Part shown: piece after piece, positions 36,144-46,100 of the stretch
Layout: each line of letters begins with the position of its first letter
Position numbering within the stretch: position 1 is the stretch's first letter
Source: Arcanobacterium pinnipediorum
Lineage (GTDB): Bacteria > Actinomycetota > Actinomycetes > Actinomycetales > Actinomycetaceae
Direction of reading: 5' to 3'
Length of the DNA stretch: 64,000 bases
Assembly (NCBI RefSeq): GCF_023973165.1
Contig: NZ_CP099547.1
Location: 620,001 to 684,000, forward strand
Made by a program: the position numbers and the translations under genes
Notes under the pieces: generated by a model
Told to the model about the DNA's origin: nothing
The model's input: only the letters and a program-made list of their open reading frames with translations
Database searches by the model: none

Positions 36144-37486
36144 TGCGTATCGACATCATGACGGTCTTCCCGGAGTTCTTCTCGGTACTTGACGTCTCTC
36201 TCGTCGGCAAAGCCCGCCAGCGCGGATTGTTAAGTATCGACGTCCACGATGTTCGCAACTGGACAACAGACGTACACCGAACCGTTGATGATACCCCATT
36301 TGGTGGCGGAGCTGGCATGGTGATGAAGCCGGACGTGTGGGGGCGTGCCATTGACGAAGTGCGCAGCTACACCGATGCCCAAGCAACATGCGTCCTTGCA
36401 ATTCCCACCCCTTCAGGTGAGCCGTTGACGCAACAAAAATGTTACGAGCTTGCCCAAACAGCCCACATGATTATTGCTTGCGGCCGATACGAAGGCATCG
36501 ACTCACGTGTCGCGCAATATTACGCCGAACAACCCAACGTCGTCGTCTATGAATATTCGCTCGGCGACTACGTTCTCAACGGCGGGGAAGTAGCGGCCAC
36601 CGCGCTTGTCGAAGCAGTTGGTCGCCTCGTTCCGGGAATGGTTGGCAACCCACAGTCGCTCGTTGAAGAATCCCACGGCAAATCCGGATTGCTCGAATAT
36701 CCGGTCTATACCCGTCCGGCAGAATTTCGAGGCATCCCAGTTCCAGAGGTTTTAACGTCGGGAAACCATCAGGCGGTTGATCGTTGGCGCCGCGACCGTG
36801 CCCTTGAACGTACCGCCCAGCGTCGCCCCGACATGATTGCGCGCTTGACCGATCTTGACAAAAAAGACTGCGCCGTGCTGGCACGCTACGGCTGGATTCG
36901 GCCCCGAAAAACAACCGATCCGTTACGGCCAGTTACGTTGCGAACCGCGCGGGAGAACGACGTCGAACGCCTTGTTTCACTTGCGCACTTAACGTTTCCA
37001 GATGCATGTCCACCTGATCTTCCCCGCGAGGCTATTGATGAGCATCTGCGTACACACTTGACACAAGATGAGTTTGGGGACTGGATTAACGATCCACACA
37101 CCATTGTCGTGGTAGCTGAGATTGAACATGAACTTATTGGCTATAGCGTGGTTTTCACAGGCGTTAGCGAAGCGCGCGCCCCAGGTGCGCCTGCGGTAGG
37201 CGATAATGATCAGCTAGCGTATTTGTCGAAATTTTATATCGAGCGACGATGGCGCGGCAGTGGGTTAGCGGGTCTGCTTATGGAAGCATCTTTGGCTCAA
37301 ATTCGTTTAATTCTTCCTCAAGAAGGCGAAACTTTGGTGTGGGTGGGAACTAATGAAACTAACCGACTAGCTATCAACGCCTATAAAAAAACTGGTTTTA
37401 CTCAATATGGGAAACGAATTTTCGTTGTAGGTGACGTGGATAATACTGATGTCACTTTAGTACGGCCATTAAATCTGGCAGAATAA
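36143..37486 (+). CDS. trmD: TrmD tRNA (guanine-37-N1) methyltransferase fused to a GNAT acetyltransferase domain
   Basis: Residues 1-240 are a complete SPOUT methyltransferase that makes m1G37 in t[38 protein letters not shown] and [11 protein letters not shown] are all present. Residues about 262-445 form a second domain with the GNAT acetyl-CoA loop [13 protein letters not shown] near 368 and the family ending [13 protein letters not shown]. Stand-alone TrmD is about 240-270 aa; this protein is 447 aa with a continuous frame. The acetyl acceptor is unknown. It could act on the ribosome, on the tRNA or on an unrelated small molecule. Confidence 0.92.
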   Translation: MRIDIMTVFPEFFSVLDVSLVGKARQRGLLSIDVHDVRNWTTDVHRTVDDTPFGGGAGMVMKPDVWGRAIDEVRSYTDAQATCVLAIPTPSGEPLTQQKCYELAQTAHMIIACGRYEGIDSRVAQYYAEQPNVVVYEYSLGDYVLNGGEVAATALVEAVGRLVPGMVGNPQSLVEESHGKSGLLEYPVYTRPAEFRGIPVPEVLTSGNHQAVDRWRRDRALERTAQRRPDMIARLTDLDKKDCAVLARYGWIRPRKTTDPLRPVTLRTARENDVERLVSLAHLTFPDACPPDLPREAIDEHLRTHLTQDEFGDWINDPHTIVVVAEIEHELIGYSVVFTGVSEARAPGAPAVGDNDQLAYLSKFYIERRWRGSGLAGLLMEASLAQIRLILPQEGETLVWVGTNETNRLAINAYKKTGFTQYGKRIFVVGDVDNTDVTLVRPLNLAE

Positions 37487-37617
37487 GATAGCTTGCTGTA
37501 AAAACATATACGCACGCCTGCCGCAGGGGGCGGTATATGGGGCAAGAATAATGCAGATACGAACGGGGTATATCCCGGAAAGCATTCTGGCCTGCGCGCA
37601 GAATGGTTGAGAGAATC

Positions 37618-37971
37618 ATGGATTTTCTAAAGAAAATTACTGAGTCCCAGCTCACTGAGCGTCCTTCCTTCCGTCCAGGCGATACCGTTAAGGTCAACGT
37701 CAAGGTTGTTGAAGGTAACCGTCACCGTATTCAGGTCTTCCAGGGCCTAGTTATTGCTCGCAAGGGCGGTAACGGTGTTAATGGTACTTTCACGGTTCGC
37801 AAGGCATCGTTCGGTGTTGGTGTGGAGCGTACGTTCCCATTGCACTCGCCAAATGTTGATTCTATCGAGGTCGTTACCCGTGGTGACGTGCGTCGTGCAA
37901 AGCTCTACTACGTACGTAACCTACGCGGTAAGGCAGCTAAGATCAAGGAAAAGCGTAACGAAGCTCGCTGA
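37618..37971 (+). CDS. rplS: 50S ribosomal protein L19
   Basis: L19 lies at the subunit interface. The motifs [26 protein letters not shown] and [20 protein letters not shown] are diagnostic. ATG 37618 is preferred, with GAGAGA just upstream; ATG 37603 would add five residues. The 130-base gap after trmD contains GGGGTATATCCC-like palindromic sequence and may hold its own promoter or leader. A clear terminator follows. Confidence 0.95.
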   Translation: MDFLKKITESQLTERPSFRPGDTVKVNVKVVEGNRHRIQVFQGLVIARKGGNGVNGTFTVRKASFGVGVERTFPLHSPNVDSIEVVTRGDVRRAKLYYVRNLRGKAAKIKEKRNEAR

Positions 37972-37983
37972 TCACAATCGTCG

Positions 37984-38016
37984 AAATGCCCTGGTTTTAC
38001 CAGGGCATTTTGTTTT
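37984..38016 (+). terminator. Rho-independent terminator of rplS
   Basis: AAATGCCCTGG and CCAGGGCATTT form an 11-bp stem with a 5-base loop, followed by TGTTTT, 12 bases after the rplS stop. It ends the rpsP-rplS operon. Confidence 0.88.
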
Positions 38017-38116
38017 GTGATAGAACTGATACCTGACTCGCTGGCTGTGCCCTACACACAATCCCAGACACTTATGTAATCTTAAGAAGAAGAGTTATTT
38101 AAGGTCAGGGAGCACG

Positions 38117-38950
38117 ATGTCATCGCACGACGATGCAGAATTTGATGCCGAACGCTACGCGCCGGCTCCACAAGAGATGCCACCGAGTTTTGAGCCGGAA
38201 TCACTTGAGGAAGCTCGCGCGCAACGCTTGCGCATTATTGTGCCTGATTCACAGCAAACAGAGGTAAGTCTGGGACGCAAAATTCTTTCATCACTGCTCG
38301 AAATAGGAACAGTGCTCGCTATCGCCTTGCTGTTTTCGGTAATACTGAAAACCTTTTTCTTACAAGCCTTCGAAATCCCTTCAGGGTCGATGGAAGATAC
38401 GATCATCATCGATGACCGCGTCATTGTTAATAAGCTAGCCGATAGCGCCGAGGAGCTAAACCGTGGTGATATCATTGTTTTCCTCGATCCAGGGCATTGG
38501 TTAGTCGGCACTACACAGCAAGAGCTTTCAGGCTGGCGCGGCGGCGTACAAACTGTTGGTGAAGCGCTCGGATTGTTGCCTCGCAATGCTGATAGCCATC
38601 TCATCAAACGTCTTATTGGTTTGCCTGGCGATCATGTAGCGTGCTGTGACGATAAAGGCCGAGTCACAGTCAACGGCGTTGGAATAGATGAAACGTATCT
38701 CAAGCCCGGTGTTTCGCCTTCCAATGAACCATTCGACGTCACGGTACCGCGCGGGCATCTGTGGGTGATGGGAGATAACCGCTCAGATTCGAGCGATTCG
38801 CGTTATCATCACCGAGTCGAAGGCTCAGGGTTCGTGCCGATTCGCAATGTTGAAGGCCGAGCATGGTTGCGTATCTTGCCTCTTTCACGATTCGGGCAAC
38901 TTCCAGACGCCTCCGAGGTATTCGAAGGCGTTCGCGCGCCCAAGCAGTGA
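38117..38950 (+). CDS. lepB: Type I signal peptidase
   Basis: The enzyme removes signal peptides from exported proteins at the outer face of the membrane. A cytoplasmic acidic N-terminus of about 55 residues is followed by one span (about 58-80). The catalytic Ser91 lies in PSGSMEDT and Lys164 in LIKRLIGLPGD; GDNRSDSSDSR is the third family motif. The 277-aa length is normal. rnhB follows 13 bases later. Confidence 0.95.
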   Translation: MSSHDDAEFDAERYAPAPQEMPPSFEPESLEEARAQRLRIIVPDSQQTEVSLGRKILSSLLEIGTVLAIALLFSVILKTFFLQAFEIPSGSMEDTIIIDDRVIVNKLADSAEELNRGDIIVFLDPGHWLVGTTQQELSGWRGGVQTVGEALGLLPRNADSHLIKRLIGLPGDHVACCDDKGRVTVNGVGIDETYLKPGVSPSNEPFDVTVPRGHLWVMGDNRSDSSDSRYHHRVEGSGFVPIRNVEGRAWLRILPLSRFGQLPDASEVFEGVRAPKQ

Positions 38951-38963
38951 AAGGCTGGAGTGG

Positions 38964-39653
38964 GTGTTACTTCCAGATCGGTCCATTGAACGAGAACTAC
39001 TTGACACAACCGCCAACGGAATGTTTGTGGCTGGAGTTGATGAGGTGGGGCGTGGCGCGTTAGCTGGACCAGCTACGGTGGGCATTGCGGTGATTGATGG
39101 CGAAACTTCGGATAGTTTTCCAGCAGGTCTGCGCGATTCAAAACTACTTTCTGCACGCGCACGCGAGAATTTAGTGCAGCCAGTGCGCGCCTGGGTGCGC
39201 AGCTATGCAGTGGGACACGCCAGTGCCCAAGAGGTGAACCAGTTTGGCATTATGGGTGCCTTACGGATTGCAGCTAGCCGGGCGGTGGGGCAGCTTAGTG
39301 ATTTCCCGATCGGCGCAGTATTGCTCGATGGCAGCCATGATTGGTGGTCTTCAGAAGGTCTTTTCGATCCGGGTGCGTCGTTGCCTGCTGTTCCGGTGCG
39401 GATGGAAGTTAAAGGCGATGCCCGGTGTGCGGTTGTTGCTGCGGCAAGCGTGCTTGCCAAGGTCGAACGTGACACAATGATGGTTGAGGTTGCCCAACAG
39501 TTTCCAGAGTATGGTTTTGAACAGAACAAGGGGTATTCTTCGCCGGCCCATATTGCGGCTCTTACCAGGTTAGGGCCTAGCAGTGTTCATCGCACTGCAT
39601 GGAAGCTACCTGGGGTAGCGCAAGCAACTACGAACGGGAGTAAACATGAGTGA
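38964..39653 (+). CDS. rnhB: Ribonuclease HII
   Basis: It cuts the RNA part of RNA-DNA hybrids and single ribonucleotides in DNA. Metal ligands are Asp26 and Glu27 in AGVDEVGRGALAGP, with further Asp residues in LRDSKLL and KGDARCA. GTG 38964 is chosen since it lies after the lepB stop and has AAAGGCTGGAG upstream. A longer frame back to 38847 overlaps lepB and is not homologous-looking. The stop region overlaps the DUF2469 start. Confidence 0.93.
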   Translation: MLLPDRSIERELLDTTANGMFVAGVDEVGRGALAGPATVGIAVIDGETSDSFPAGLRDSKLLSARARENLVQPVRAWVRSYAVGHASAQEVNQFGIMGALRIAASRAVGQLSDFPIGAVLLDGSHDWWSSEGLFDPGASLPAVPVRMEVKGDARCAVVAAASVLAKVERDTMMVEVAQQFPEYGFEQNKGYSSPAHIAALTRLGPSSVHRTAWKLPGVAQATTNGSKHE

Positions 39654-39966
39654 GTTGGAAAACTTTGAAGCCGACGCCGAGCTCGCGCTGTATCGGGAGT
39701 ATCGCGACGTCGTTAATCTGTTCCGGTTCGTTGTCGAAACTGAGCGACGTTTTTACTTAGCTAACGACGTCGATGTCAAGGTTCGTGCCTCAGCCTCCGG
39801 AGATATTTTCTTCGAAGTCATGCTCAAAGATGGCTGGGTATGGGATATTTACCGGCCCTCTCGGTTTATCCGTGAGGCGCGGGTGGTGACGTTTAAGGAC
39901 GTCAATGTTGAAGAATTGAACAAGCCAGATTTTTCGCACGAATTACAGATGCGTCAAGAAGGCTAA
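39646..39966 (+). CDS. DUF2469 protein, conserved actinobacterial protein of unknown function
   Basis: This 106-aa acidic protein starts MSELENFEADAELALYREYR and contains GWVWDIYRPSRFI, the pattern of DUF2469 (Mycobacterium tuberculosis Rv2901c). The family is essentially restricted to Actinomycetota and usually follows rnhB, as here with an 8-base overlap. There is no membrane span or catalytic motif. The function is not known to me. Confidence 0.9.
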   Translation: MSELENFEADAELALYREYRDVVNLFRFVVETERRFYLANDVDVKVRASASGDIFFEVMLKDGWVWDIYRPSRFIREARVVTFKDVNVEELNKPDFSHELQMRQEG

Positions 39967-40094
39967 CACCTCCCACAACACTTAATCCAGCACTTACCAC
40001 GACACTTAATCCACAGAATCGAGTACTGGAACGGTTTTCCACACCTTCGTCTTTTTAACAACGCAGGCATAGCGGGGTTTGGTCTTATTGAAGT

Positions 40095-40466
40095 ATGGAA
40101 AACATAGATGATGCACAAGCGATTGGTGTGTGGGGTGAAGAAACAGCCTCGCGCTATTTGCAATCCCATGGTTGGACAATTCTAGATCGTAACTGGCGAT
40201 GTGCCAGTGGTGAGATAGATATTCTCGGATTCGATCCGCAACGAGATGCCCTAGTTGCAGTAGAGGTCAAGACTCGGCGTTCGCAACGCTTTGGAATAGC
40301 TGAAGAGTCGATAACAACCGAGAAACTAACTCGGATTCGTAAAACGTTTACCGCCTGGCTCTATAGTCAACATCGGCGCGCTTCAAGTATGGCGATTGAC
40401 GTTATCGCTCTGACCTGCCATTCTGCTGACGATTTTCGCCTCCGCCACCTAAAAGGTGTCGCATGA
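40095..40466 (+). CDS. YraN family (UPF0102) nuclease-like protein
   Basis: A 123-aa protein of the restriction-endonuclease-like fold shows GEEIASRYL-like ATRYLQSHGW and the D...E-x-K core (GEIDILGFD then LVAVEVKTRR). It is thought to bind or cut DNA, but its role is not settled. It precedes comM with a 4-base overlap and belongs to the yraN-comM-dprA recombination and transformation cluster. Confidence 0.9.
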   Translation: MENIDDAQAIGVWGEETASRYLQSHGWTILDRNWRCASGEIDILGFDPQRDALVAVEVKTRRSQRFGIAEESITTEKLTRIRKTFTAWLYSQHRRASSMAIDVIALTCHSADDFRLRHLKGVA

Positions 40467-41992
40467 GTACCGGAATTGTGGGACGCGCAGTTGGCATGAC
40501 TCTCGTTGGAATCCAAGCTCATATTGTTGTTATTGAAGCAGTAATCTTGCCTGGCCTACCGCATTGGTCGATGGTGGGTTTAGCTGACGTCGCAGTTACC
40601 GAGGCGCGAGAGCGCTTGCGGGCAAGCTTTTCTCACGTGGGCTTGCGCTGGCCGCATGAACGGGTCACGATCAATCTTTCGCCAGCTTCACTACCCAAAA
40701 CAGGTACGGCGTTAGATCTCGGTGTTGCGGTAGCGCTCTTAGCTGCCCAAGGATATAAGCCGCTGAGCCAGACCACGGTAGTGATTGGTGAACTGGGGTT
40801 AGATGGAACTATCAGACCAACACGTGGGATCTTGCCAAGTATTATCGCGGCCAAAGAACACCACTTCACCCACGCAATCGTCCCATCGGCAAACGCTGAT
40901 GAGGCGAGATTAGTTCAGGGCATCGAGATCATTGCAGTCAGCCATATTTCCCAAGTGGCACAGTGGATGGGCAGTGATATCCCGGTTCCACACTCAACCT
41001 TGGTGGCAGTGAACAACACCGAGCACATATCTCACAATGCCTATGATGATGACCAAGCTGTGGATATGGCTGACGTTCACGGCCAAGAAGCGGCGATTAC
41101 TGGGATTGAAGTAGCGGCAGCTGGCGGACACCATATTTTAATGGTGGGACCACCTGGGGTGGGAAAATCGATGATCGCCCACCGTCTCCCTTCGATTTTG
41201 CCCGATCTTAGTCATGATCAAGCAGTTGATGTAGCTGCTATTGATTCGATTCAAGGAAAGCACATCACTCGGTTGCGTCAACGACCTCCCATTGCTGCAC
41301 CACATCACACGGTTTCTACTACCTCACTTATCGGAGGCGGTAGTGCAATCGCGCGGCCAGGAGCCGTGAGCCAGGCTCATCACGGCATCTTGTTTTGCGA
41401 TGAGTTTGCCGAATTTGGGGTACGCACAATTCAAGCTCTGCGAGAACCTCTAGAAAGTGGGTATGTTGAAATCGCACGCTCGCGTGCCACGGTACGTTTT
41501 CCGGCGCAGTTTCAACTTGTTGCGGCAGCAAATCCGTGCGCTTGCGGAAAAATACTCGACGGTCCGGGGGCATGTACGTGTTCATCACGGCAGTTACGAA
41601 GCTATCAGTCAAAACTGGGCGGACCGGTACGCGATCGTATCGACGTCGTCGTTGAACTTATCCGACCAACGCGCAGCGATTTGCAGATTTCAGCCCCCTC
41701 ATCAGCCCAGCTTCGTAGCCGCGTGATGTGCGCACGCGAAAAACAGTATGCTCGAGCCAATATGCTCAATAGCCGGTTGCCTGGTTCGTGGCTGCGTAAA
41801 AATACTGCGCTGAGTTCGACCATATCGGCGCTATTAGATACCAAGCTGCGCACGGGGCAATTATCGATGCGTGGAATGGACAGAGTGTTGCGGATGGCAT
41901 GGAGTGTGGCTGATCTAGCTGGCCATGACCAACCAAGTGACGACGATATTGCGCTTGCGTTTTCACTGCGCACTGCATTGGAGGCATCATGA
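40463..41992 (+). CDS. comM: ComM/YifB-type Mg-chelatase-like AAA+ ATPase
   Basis: ComM is a branch-migration helicase for natural transformation. An N-terminal Lon-protease-like domain (about 1-170) precedes the AAA+ core with Walker A GPPGVGKSMIAHRLP. A Cys cluster CACGKILDGPGACTC follows in the C-terminal half, typical of YifB. The 509-aa length is standard. It overlaps yraN and dprA by 4 bases on each side. Confidence 0.93.
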   Translation: MSTGIVGRAVGMTLVGIQAHIVVIEAVILPGLPHWSMVGLADVAVTEARERLRASFSHVGLRWPHERVTINLSPASLPKTGTALDLGVAVALLAAQGYKPLSQTTVVIGELGLDGTIRPTRGILPSIIAAKEHHFTHAIVPSANADEARLVQGIEIIAVSHISQVAQWMGSDIPVPHSTLVAVNNTEHISHNAYDDDQAVDMADVHGQEAAITGIEVAAAGGHHILMVGPPGVGKSMIAHRLPSILPDLSHDQAVDVAAIDSIQGKHITRLRQRPPIAAPHHTVSTTSLIGGGSAIARPGAVSQAHHGILFCDEFAEFGVRTIQALREPLESGYVEIARSRATVRFPAQFQLVAAANPCACGKILDGPGACTCSSRQLRSYQSKLGGPVRDRIDVVVELIRPTRSDLQISAPSSAQLRSRVMCAREKQYARANMLNSRLPGSWLRKNTALSSTISALLDTKLRTGQLSMRGMDRVLRMAWSVADLAGHDQPSDDDIALAFSLRTALEAS

Positions 41993-43134
41993 CCGACGCC
42001 GAACATCGCGCCGCCCGAGCATGGAGCTATATTGCTGAAGGCGGCAACCAAGTAGCTCATGCCTTCATTAAGGCCAGCTCTTACGAACACGCATTGGCGT
42101 GGGTGGCAGAGTATGGAACAGGCAGTTCGATTGGTAAAGAATGTGAAGACGCTGTGGCCCGGCTTGGCCATAGCAAAGCAGTTATTCACCGCACGATCCG
42201 GGCCTGGCAGCTTCGTCTAGACCATTACAGTGAAATCTCAGATGTGTCTTTGGCACGACTAGGGGCACAATGTATTATCCCAACAGATCGCCAGTGGCCA
42301 CCTTCGATTAACGAGATACCTCATCCTCCGTTAGCTTTATGGGTACGCGGGGATGTTGAAGTGTTAAACACAGCTGGGATAGCAATTGTTGGTTCGCGTG
42401 CTGCTAGTGGCTACGGGCAACGCCTCGCACGAAACCTGGCATACGAACTTTCTGATAGTCACGTCATTATTTCTGGCGGAGCATTCGGTATTGATGCTCA
42501 AGCGCATCGTGGTGCTCTACATCATTCACAAGCGACGGTTATTGTTTCTGCCGGTGGTGTAGATCGGCCCTATCCCGCCGCTCATGCTGATCTTTTTAGT
42601 CAAACAATTGCGCATGGTGCCGTAATATCAGAATCGGCGCTCGGCTCTGCGCCTCACCGGCACCGATTTTTATCTCGCAACCGGATTATTGCGGCCCTGG
42701 GCACTGGAACCGTGGTGGTTGAAGCTCCGATGAGATCAGGAGCATTATCAACAGCTCGCCATGCGATTGAAATTGGCCGGCCGGTAGGGGCGTGTCCTGG
42801 GCAGGTAGATTCGCCAGCCGCGCAAGGAAGCCATGCACTTATTCGCGATGGAGCTACTTTGATTCGCCATGCGGATGATGTGCGCGAAATGGTCTCTTGG
42901 CAGCAACTCGAATTGGGGGCACCTGTGGGGGAAGATATTTTCTCCATGCCCAGCGACGATGGTTATGATCCGTTGATTGAACGGGTCTGGGAGGCTGTTC
43001 CTGTGCGTTCGGTTGCCGATGTGACTGCCATCGCGCGGGTAGCTGGCGTGAGTGTGCAGCAAGCTCAAGCAAAACTAGCATTGCTTGAACTGAACGGCCG
43101 AGTCAGTCGTTCAGTTCGCGGATGGAAACGCTAA
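41989..43134 (+). CDS. dprA: DNA processing protein DprA
   Basis: DprA loads RecA onto incoming single-stranded DNA. The Rossmann-like fold shows GIAIVGSRAASGYGQ and ISGGAFGIDAQAHRGAL, followed by RFLSRNRIIAAL and VEAPMRSGALSTARHA. A winged-helix domain may occupy the last 70 residues. The overlap with comM and the 6-base gap to xerC indicate one operon. Confidence 0.94.
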   Translation: MTDAEHRAARAWSYIAEGGNQVAHAFIKASSYEHALAWVAEYGTGSSIGKECEDAVARLGHSKAVIHRTIRAWQLRLDHYSEISDVSLARLGAQCIIPTDRQWPPSINEIPHPPLALWVRGDVEVLNTAGIAIVGSRAASGYGQRLARNLAYELSDSHVIISGGAFGIDAQAHRGALHHSQATVIVSAGGVDRPYPAAHADLFSQTIAHGAVISESALGSAPHRHRFLSRNRIIAALGTGTVVVEAPMRSGALSTARHAIEIGRPVGACPGQVDSPAAQGSHALIRDGATLIRHADDVREMVSWQQLELGAPVGEDIFSMPSDDGYDPLIERVWEAVPVRSVADVTAIARVAGVSVQQAQAKLALLELNGRVSRSVRGWKR

Positions 43135-43140
43135 GATCGA

Positions 43141-44160
43141 ATGGTGAACATTGAGCTACCGGTAGAATTAGAAACCATTCTTGATGACTATGGCCGTGAA
43201 TTGCAAGTCCGGCGCGGGTTATCAGCCCACACCTGCCGTGCTTATCTTAGTGAGGCGCGATCCCTACTGAATTTTTTGGTTCAGCGCAGTGACGATGCCG
43301 GTCAAGCCTTAGCCTATATCGATATTCGAGACTTACGTGCCTGGCTGGCCCAGCGGCAAAAGTCGGGCCATGCGCGTTCTTCCATTGCCCGCCATTCCGC
43401 AGCAATACGAACTTTCACGGCGTGGATGTATAAAACTGCAGTGATCGACTCAGATCCAGGAATTCAACTCAAAGCACCACGGGCAGCAAATGAGCTTCCG
43501 CATGTACTTTCCGTAGAACAAGCCAGAACGTTACTTGCTGCCGCGCGCCAGAGAGCTGAAACAGGCGATCCGATTCTTATTCGAGATCGAGCGATCTTTG
43601 AGCTAATGTATGCTACTGCGATTCGTGTTAGTGAACTGACGGGTGCCAATATCGCAGATATTTCCCCTGAAGGAACCTTGCGTGTGATCGGAAAAGGGAA
43701 CAAAGAGCGTATCGTACCTTTTGGCCGCCCGGCACGAGAAACACTCATGCAATGGCTACCTGTTCGCGCGCGCCTGTTGGCTGACCGTGCTCAGCTTTTA
43801 GCTGCCCACGATAGGGGTAAGCAAGATGTAGCTGGGCAGAATGTAGTTGAGCAAGATGTAGCTGGGCAGGCATACCGCAGAACGGAACAAGCACTGTTTA
43901 TCGGTGCGCACGGAAAAAGAATCGACCAACGAATCGTGCGTGCGTCGTTGAGTAAATTAACTGCCTATGCTCACCTTCCAGACATCACTCCCCACGATTT
44001 ACGCCATTCGGCTGCCACTCATCTTCTCGATGGCGGATCGGATCTGCGCACTGTTCAAGAGATACTGGGCCATTCTTCGATTGGAACTACTCAACGTTAC
44101 ACCCATGTTAGCGCCCAGCGCTTGCGAGCTGCTTTTGGTCAAGCCCATCCACGGGCTTGA
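43141..44160 (+). CDS. xerC: Tyrosine recombinase XerC
   Basis: XerC with XerD resolves chromosome dimers at dif. Catalytic residues are Arg162 (TAIRVSEL), Lys185, His285 and Arg288 ([11 protein letters not shown]), His311 (ILGHSSIG) and Tyr320 (TQRYTHV). The SAM-like DNA-binding domain covers 1-105. Between about residues 222 and 247 there is an insert containing two near-identical copies of QDVAGQ, a duplication also plain at DNA level (43820-43870). It lengthens the protein to 339 aa against the usual 300. All active-site residues are retained. Confidence 0.93.
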   Translation: MVNIELPVELETILDDYGRELQVRRGLSAHTCRAYLSEARSLLNFLVQRSDDAGQALAYIDIRDLRAWLAQRQKSGHARSSIARHSAAIRTFTAWMYKTAVIDSDPGIQLKAPRAANELPHVLSVEQARTLLAAARQRAETGDPILIRDRAIFELMYATAIRVSELTGANIADISPEGTLRVIGKGNKERIVPFGRPARETLMQWLPVRARLLADRAQLLAAHDRGKQDVAGQNVVEQDVAGQAYRRTEQALFIGAHGKRIDQRIVRASLSKLTAYAHLPDITPHDLRHSAATHLLDGGSDLRTVQEILGHSSIGTTQRYTHVSAQRLRAAFGQAHPRA

Positions 44161-44166
44161 GTTTGA
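44139..44166 (+). terminator. Hairpin overlapping the xerC stop codon
   Basis: TCAAGCCC (44139-44146) and GGGCTTGA (44153-44160) pair over a 6-base loop, followed by GTTTG. The stop codon TGA is part of the stem. The T-run is weak. Confidence 0.5.
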
Positions 44167-44273
44167 TTGCGCGCTCGCGGTATTAGCGTGCAGGGTGTAT
44201 CTAGCAGGTAACACTGTGCCAGCTTCACGGAAAGAGCAGTACCTGGCAGATGCTATGGTTCGATGAGGTTTTC

Positions 44274-44912
44274 CTACTCCAGCAAAATTATTGCACCTTC
44301 CAAAAGATGGAGCGGATTAAGATAACGATTTAGAGCGCGCTTTGCTCCCCAATGCAAGCAGGTGTGCTCTGGGCAATGGCCCGGCTCTACCGTTGCAATT
44401 ATTTGGTCTTGTTTAACGCGTTGGCCCGCTGTAACTAGTGGAAGAACTGGTTCATAGGTGGTGCGAATACCATCTGGATGCTCGATGGAAACAACGCTTC
44501 GATCATTGATGCGGCCCGCATAAATAACCATGCCATCTGCCGGCGCAAAAACTGAGCCGCCAGTATCTATTTTTAGATCCACGCCACGATGGCCCGGTAG
44601 CCAGTTATGTTCCGCGATCGAAAAATCTCTTAGTACCTCAGCCGGGCTACCAGTGGGCCATAAATACCGCAGTGTTTTTCTGCCACTGCCACCATCAACC
44701 AGATCAAGGCTGCGGTCAGTATCAATTCGATCAAACTCGATGCGATATGGCGGAGATTGAGCCTCGGATATAGCAGCCGGTGCCTGCGCCGGGAAACTCA
44801 AGTTTTCTGAGATAGAGGGCTGCTCGGTGCGTGCGGTGGGAATTGCCAGCGTAAGAGCTGTAACAGCGCCGACGGCGCCAGCCAAAGAAAGAATCTGACG
44901 TAAATAAACCAT
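44274..44912 (-). CDS. Secreted M23-type peptidase-like protein with a changed active-site motif
   Basis: From ATG 44912 the protein starts MVYLRQILSLAGAVGAVTALTL, a signal peptide. The LytM/M23 fold is seen in PGHRGVDLKID (first metal-site His and Asp) and GSVFAPADGMVIYAG. The usual second motif HxH reads CLHWG, with Cys in place of the first His; this variant is common in short actinobacterial M23 proteins encoded beside rpsB. It may be a weak or inactive cell-wall hydrolase or a binder. A longer frame to 45041 would place about 43 basic residues before the signal peptide and seems unlikely. Confidence 0.8.
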   Translation of the reverse strand: MVYLRQILSLAGAVGAVTALTLAIPTARTEQPSISENLSFPAQAPAAISEAQSPPYRIEFDRIDTDRSLDLVDGGSGRKTLRYLWPTGSPAEVLRDFSIAEHNWLPGHRGVDLKIDTGGSVFAPADGMVIYAGRINDRSVVSIEHPDGIRTTYEPVLPLVTAGQRVKQDQIIATVEPGHCPEHTCLHWGAKRALNRYLNPLHLLEGAIILLE

Positions 44913-45088
44913 ATAGCTAGTATTGGTGATGAGCTGGGAGTACCGCGTAATTTCCGGGAAACTGTGGATATCTTTGCGGGAAGGTGTAAGGGTGGACAAT
45001 GTTGCCAATACCACGCTGCGAAGAAACAGCGTTAGTCGCACTATTTCGCGTATTCAGCTAGAATGAACAGGCTATGAAAATAGCAAAT

Positions 45089-45214
45089 ACACGCGCGTAT
45101 TTGCCGAAAGGCCTGCAGTGCATCGGTGCTTATGTTGTGCTGGTTGGCGCGCTAGAGTTTATTGGCAATCCGGTCAGTAAACAGTAACCGTAACTATGCG
45201 CAGGATATCTGCGC
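45089..45214 (+). promoter_or_regulatory. Leader region of rpsB with two hairpins
   Basis: GCAAATAC-(GCGC)-GTATTTGC near 45088-45110 and GCGCAG-GATAT-CTGCGC (45198-45214) are inverted repeats in the untranslated leader. The second ends just before the Shine-Dalgarno GAAAGGA. S2 is known to control its own operon in several bacteria, so these may take part, but I cannot match a described actinobacterial element. Confidence 0.4.
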
Positions 45215-45230
45215 CTGAGAAAGGACGACC

Positions 45231-46073
45231 ATGGCAGTCGTTTCTATGCGCCAGCTGCTTGAAGCTGGTGTCCACTTTGGTCATCAGACCCGTCGTTGGA
45301 ACCCAAAGATGAAGCGTTTCATCTTGACCGAACGCAACGGCATTTACATTATTGACCTTCGCAAAACCGTTGACGATATTAACTCCACCTACGATTTCGT
45401 GAAGGAAACCGTTGCACACGGTGGAAACATCCTTTTCGTTGGTACCAAGCGCCAGGCTCAGCAGCCAATCCGCGAACTTGCTGAGCGCGTTGGCATGCCG
45501 TACGTCAACGAGCGTTGGTTGGGCGGTATGCTCACCAACTTCTCCACTGTGGCATCGCGTATTCAGCGATTGAAGGAACTTGAACTCATCGATTTCGACG
45601 ACGTCGCTGGTTCTAAGTTCACCAAGAAAGAACTGTTGATGATGCGCCGCGAGAAGGAAAAGCTCGAGCGCACTCTTGGCGGAATTCGCGATATGGGCAA
45701 GGTTCCTTCCGCGATCTGGATTGTCGATACCAACAAGGAGCACCTCGCTATTGCTGAGGCTAAGAAGCTCAATATCCCAGTTGTTGCCATTCTTGACACA
45801 AACTGTGATCCAGATACCGTCGATTATGGAATTCCAGGAAACGATGATGCTATCCGTTCCATCGAAATCCTCACCAACGTTGTAGCTGACGCAGTTGCAG
45901 AAGGCTTGCTCGCTCGTGGCGGTGGCAAGAACGCTGAAGAAGATCCAATGCCTGAATGGGAGCGCGAGATGCTCGCAGCGCAAAAGGCTGAGGAGAAGGC
46001 AGCGGAAGAAGCCGTAGTGGAAGCAGCTCCTGCTGAAGAAGCTGAGTCCACAGAAGAAAAGACTGAAGCCTGA
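45231..46073 (+). CDS. rpsB: 30S ribosomal protein S2
   Basis: The S2 signatures [20 protein letters not shown] and [15 protein letters not shown] are present. ATG 45231 has GAAAGGA upstream. The last 45 residues form a Glu/Ala-rich acidic tail ([19 protein letters not shown]), as in S16 of this organism. The gene heads the rpsB-tsf operon. Confidence 0.97.
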   Translation: MAVVSMRQLLEAGVHFGHQTRRWNPKMKRFILTERNGIYIIDLRKTVDDINSTYDFVKETVAHGGNILFVGTKRQAQQPIRELAERVGMPYVNERWLGGMLTNFSTVASRIQRLKELELIDFDDVAGSKFTKKELLMMRREKEKLERTLGGIRDMGKVPSAIWIVDTNKEHLAIAEAKKLNIPVVAILDTNCDPDTVDYGIPGNDDAIRSIEILTNVVADAVAEGLLARGGGKNAEEDPMPEWEREMLAAQKAEEKAAEEAVVEAAPAEEAESTEEKTEA

Positions 46074-46100
46074 TCTTAGGCATACTGGAAGGTAAATTCT

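Noticed and set aside
37500..37600. GGGGTATATCCC-like sequence before rplS considered as a third copy of the palindrome that brackets tig
   Set aside because: It lacks the AAACCGG arm start and long arms; the resemblance is limited to about 12 bases.
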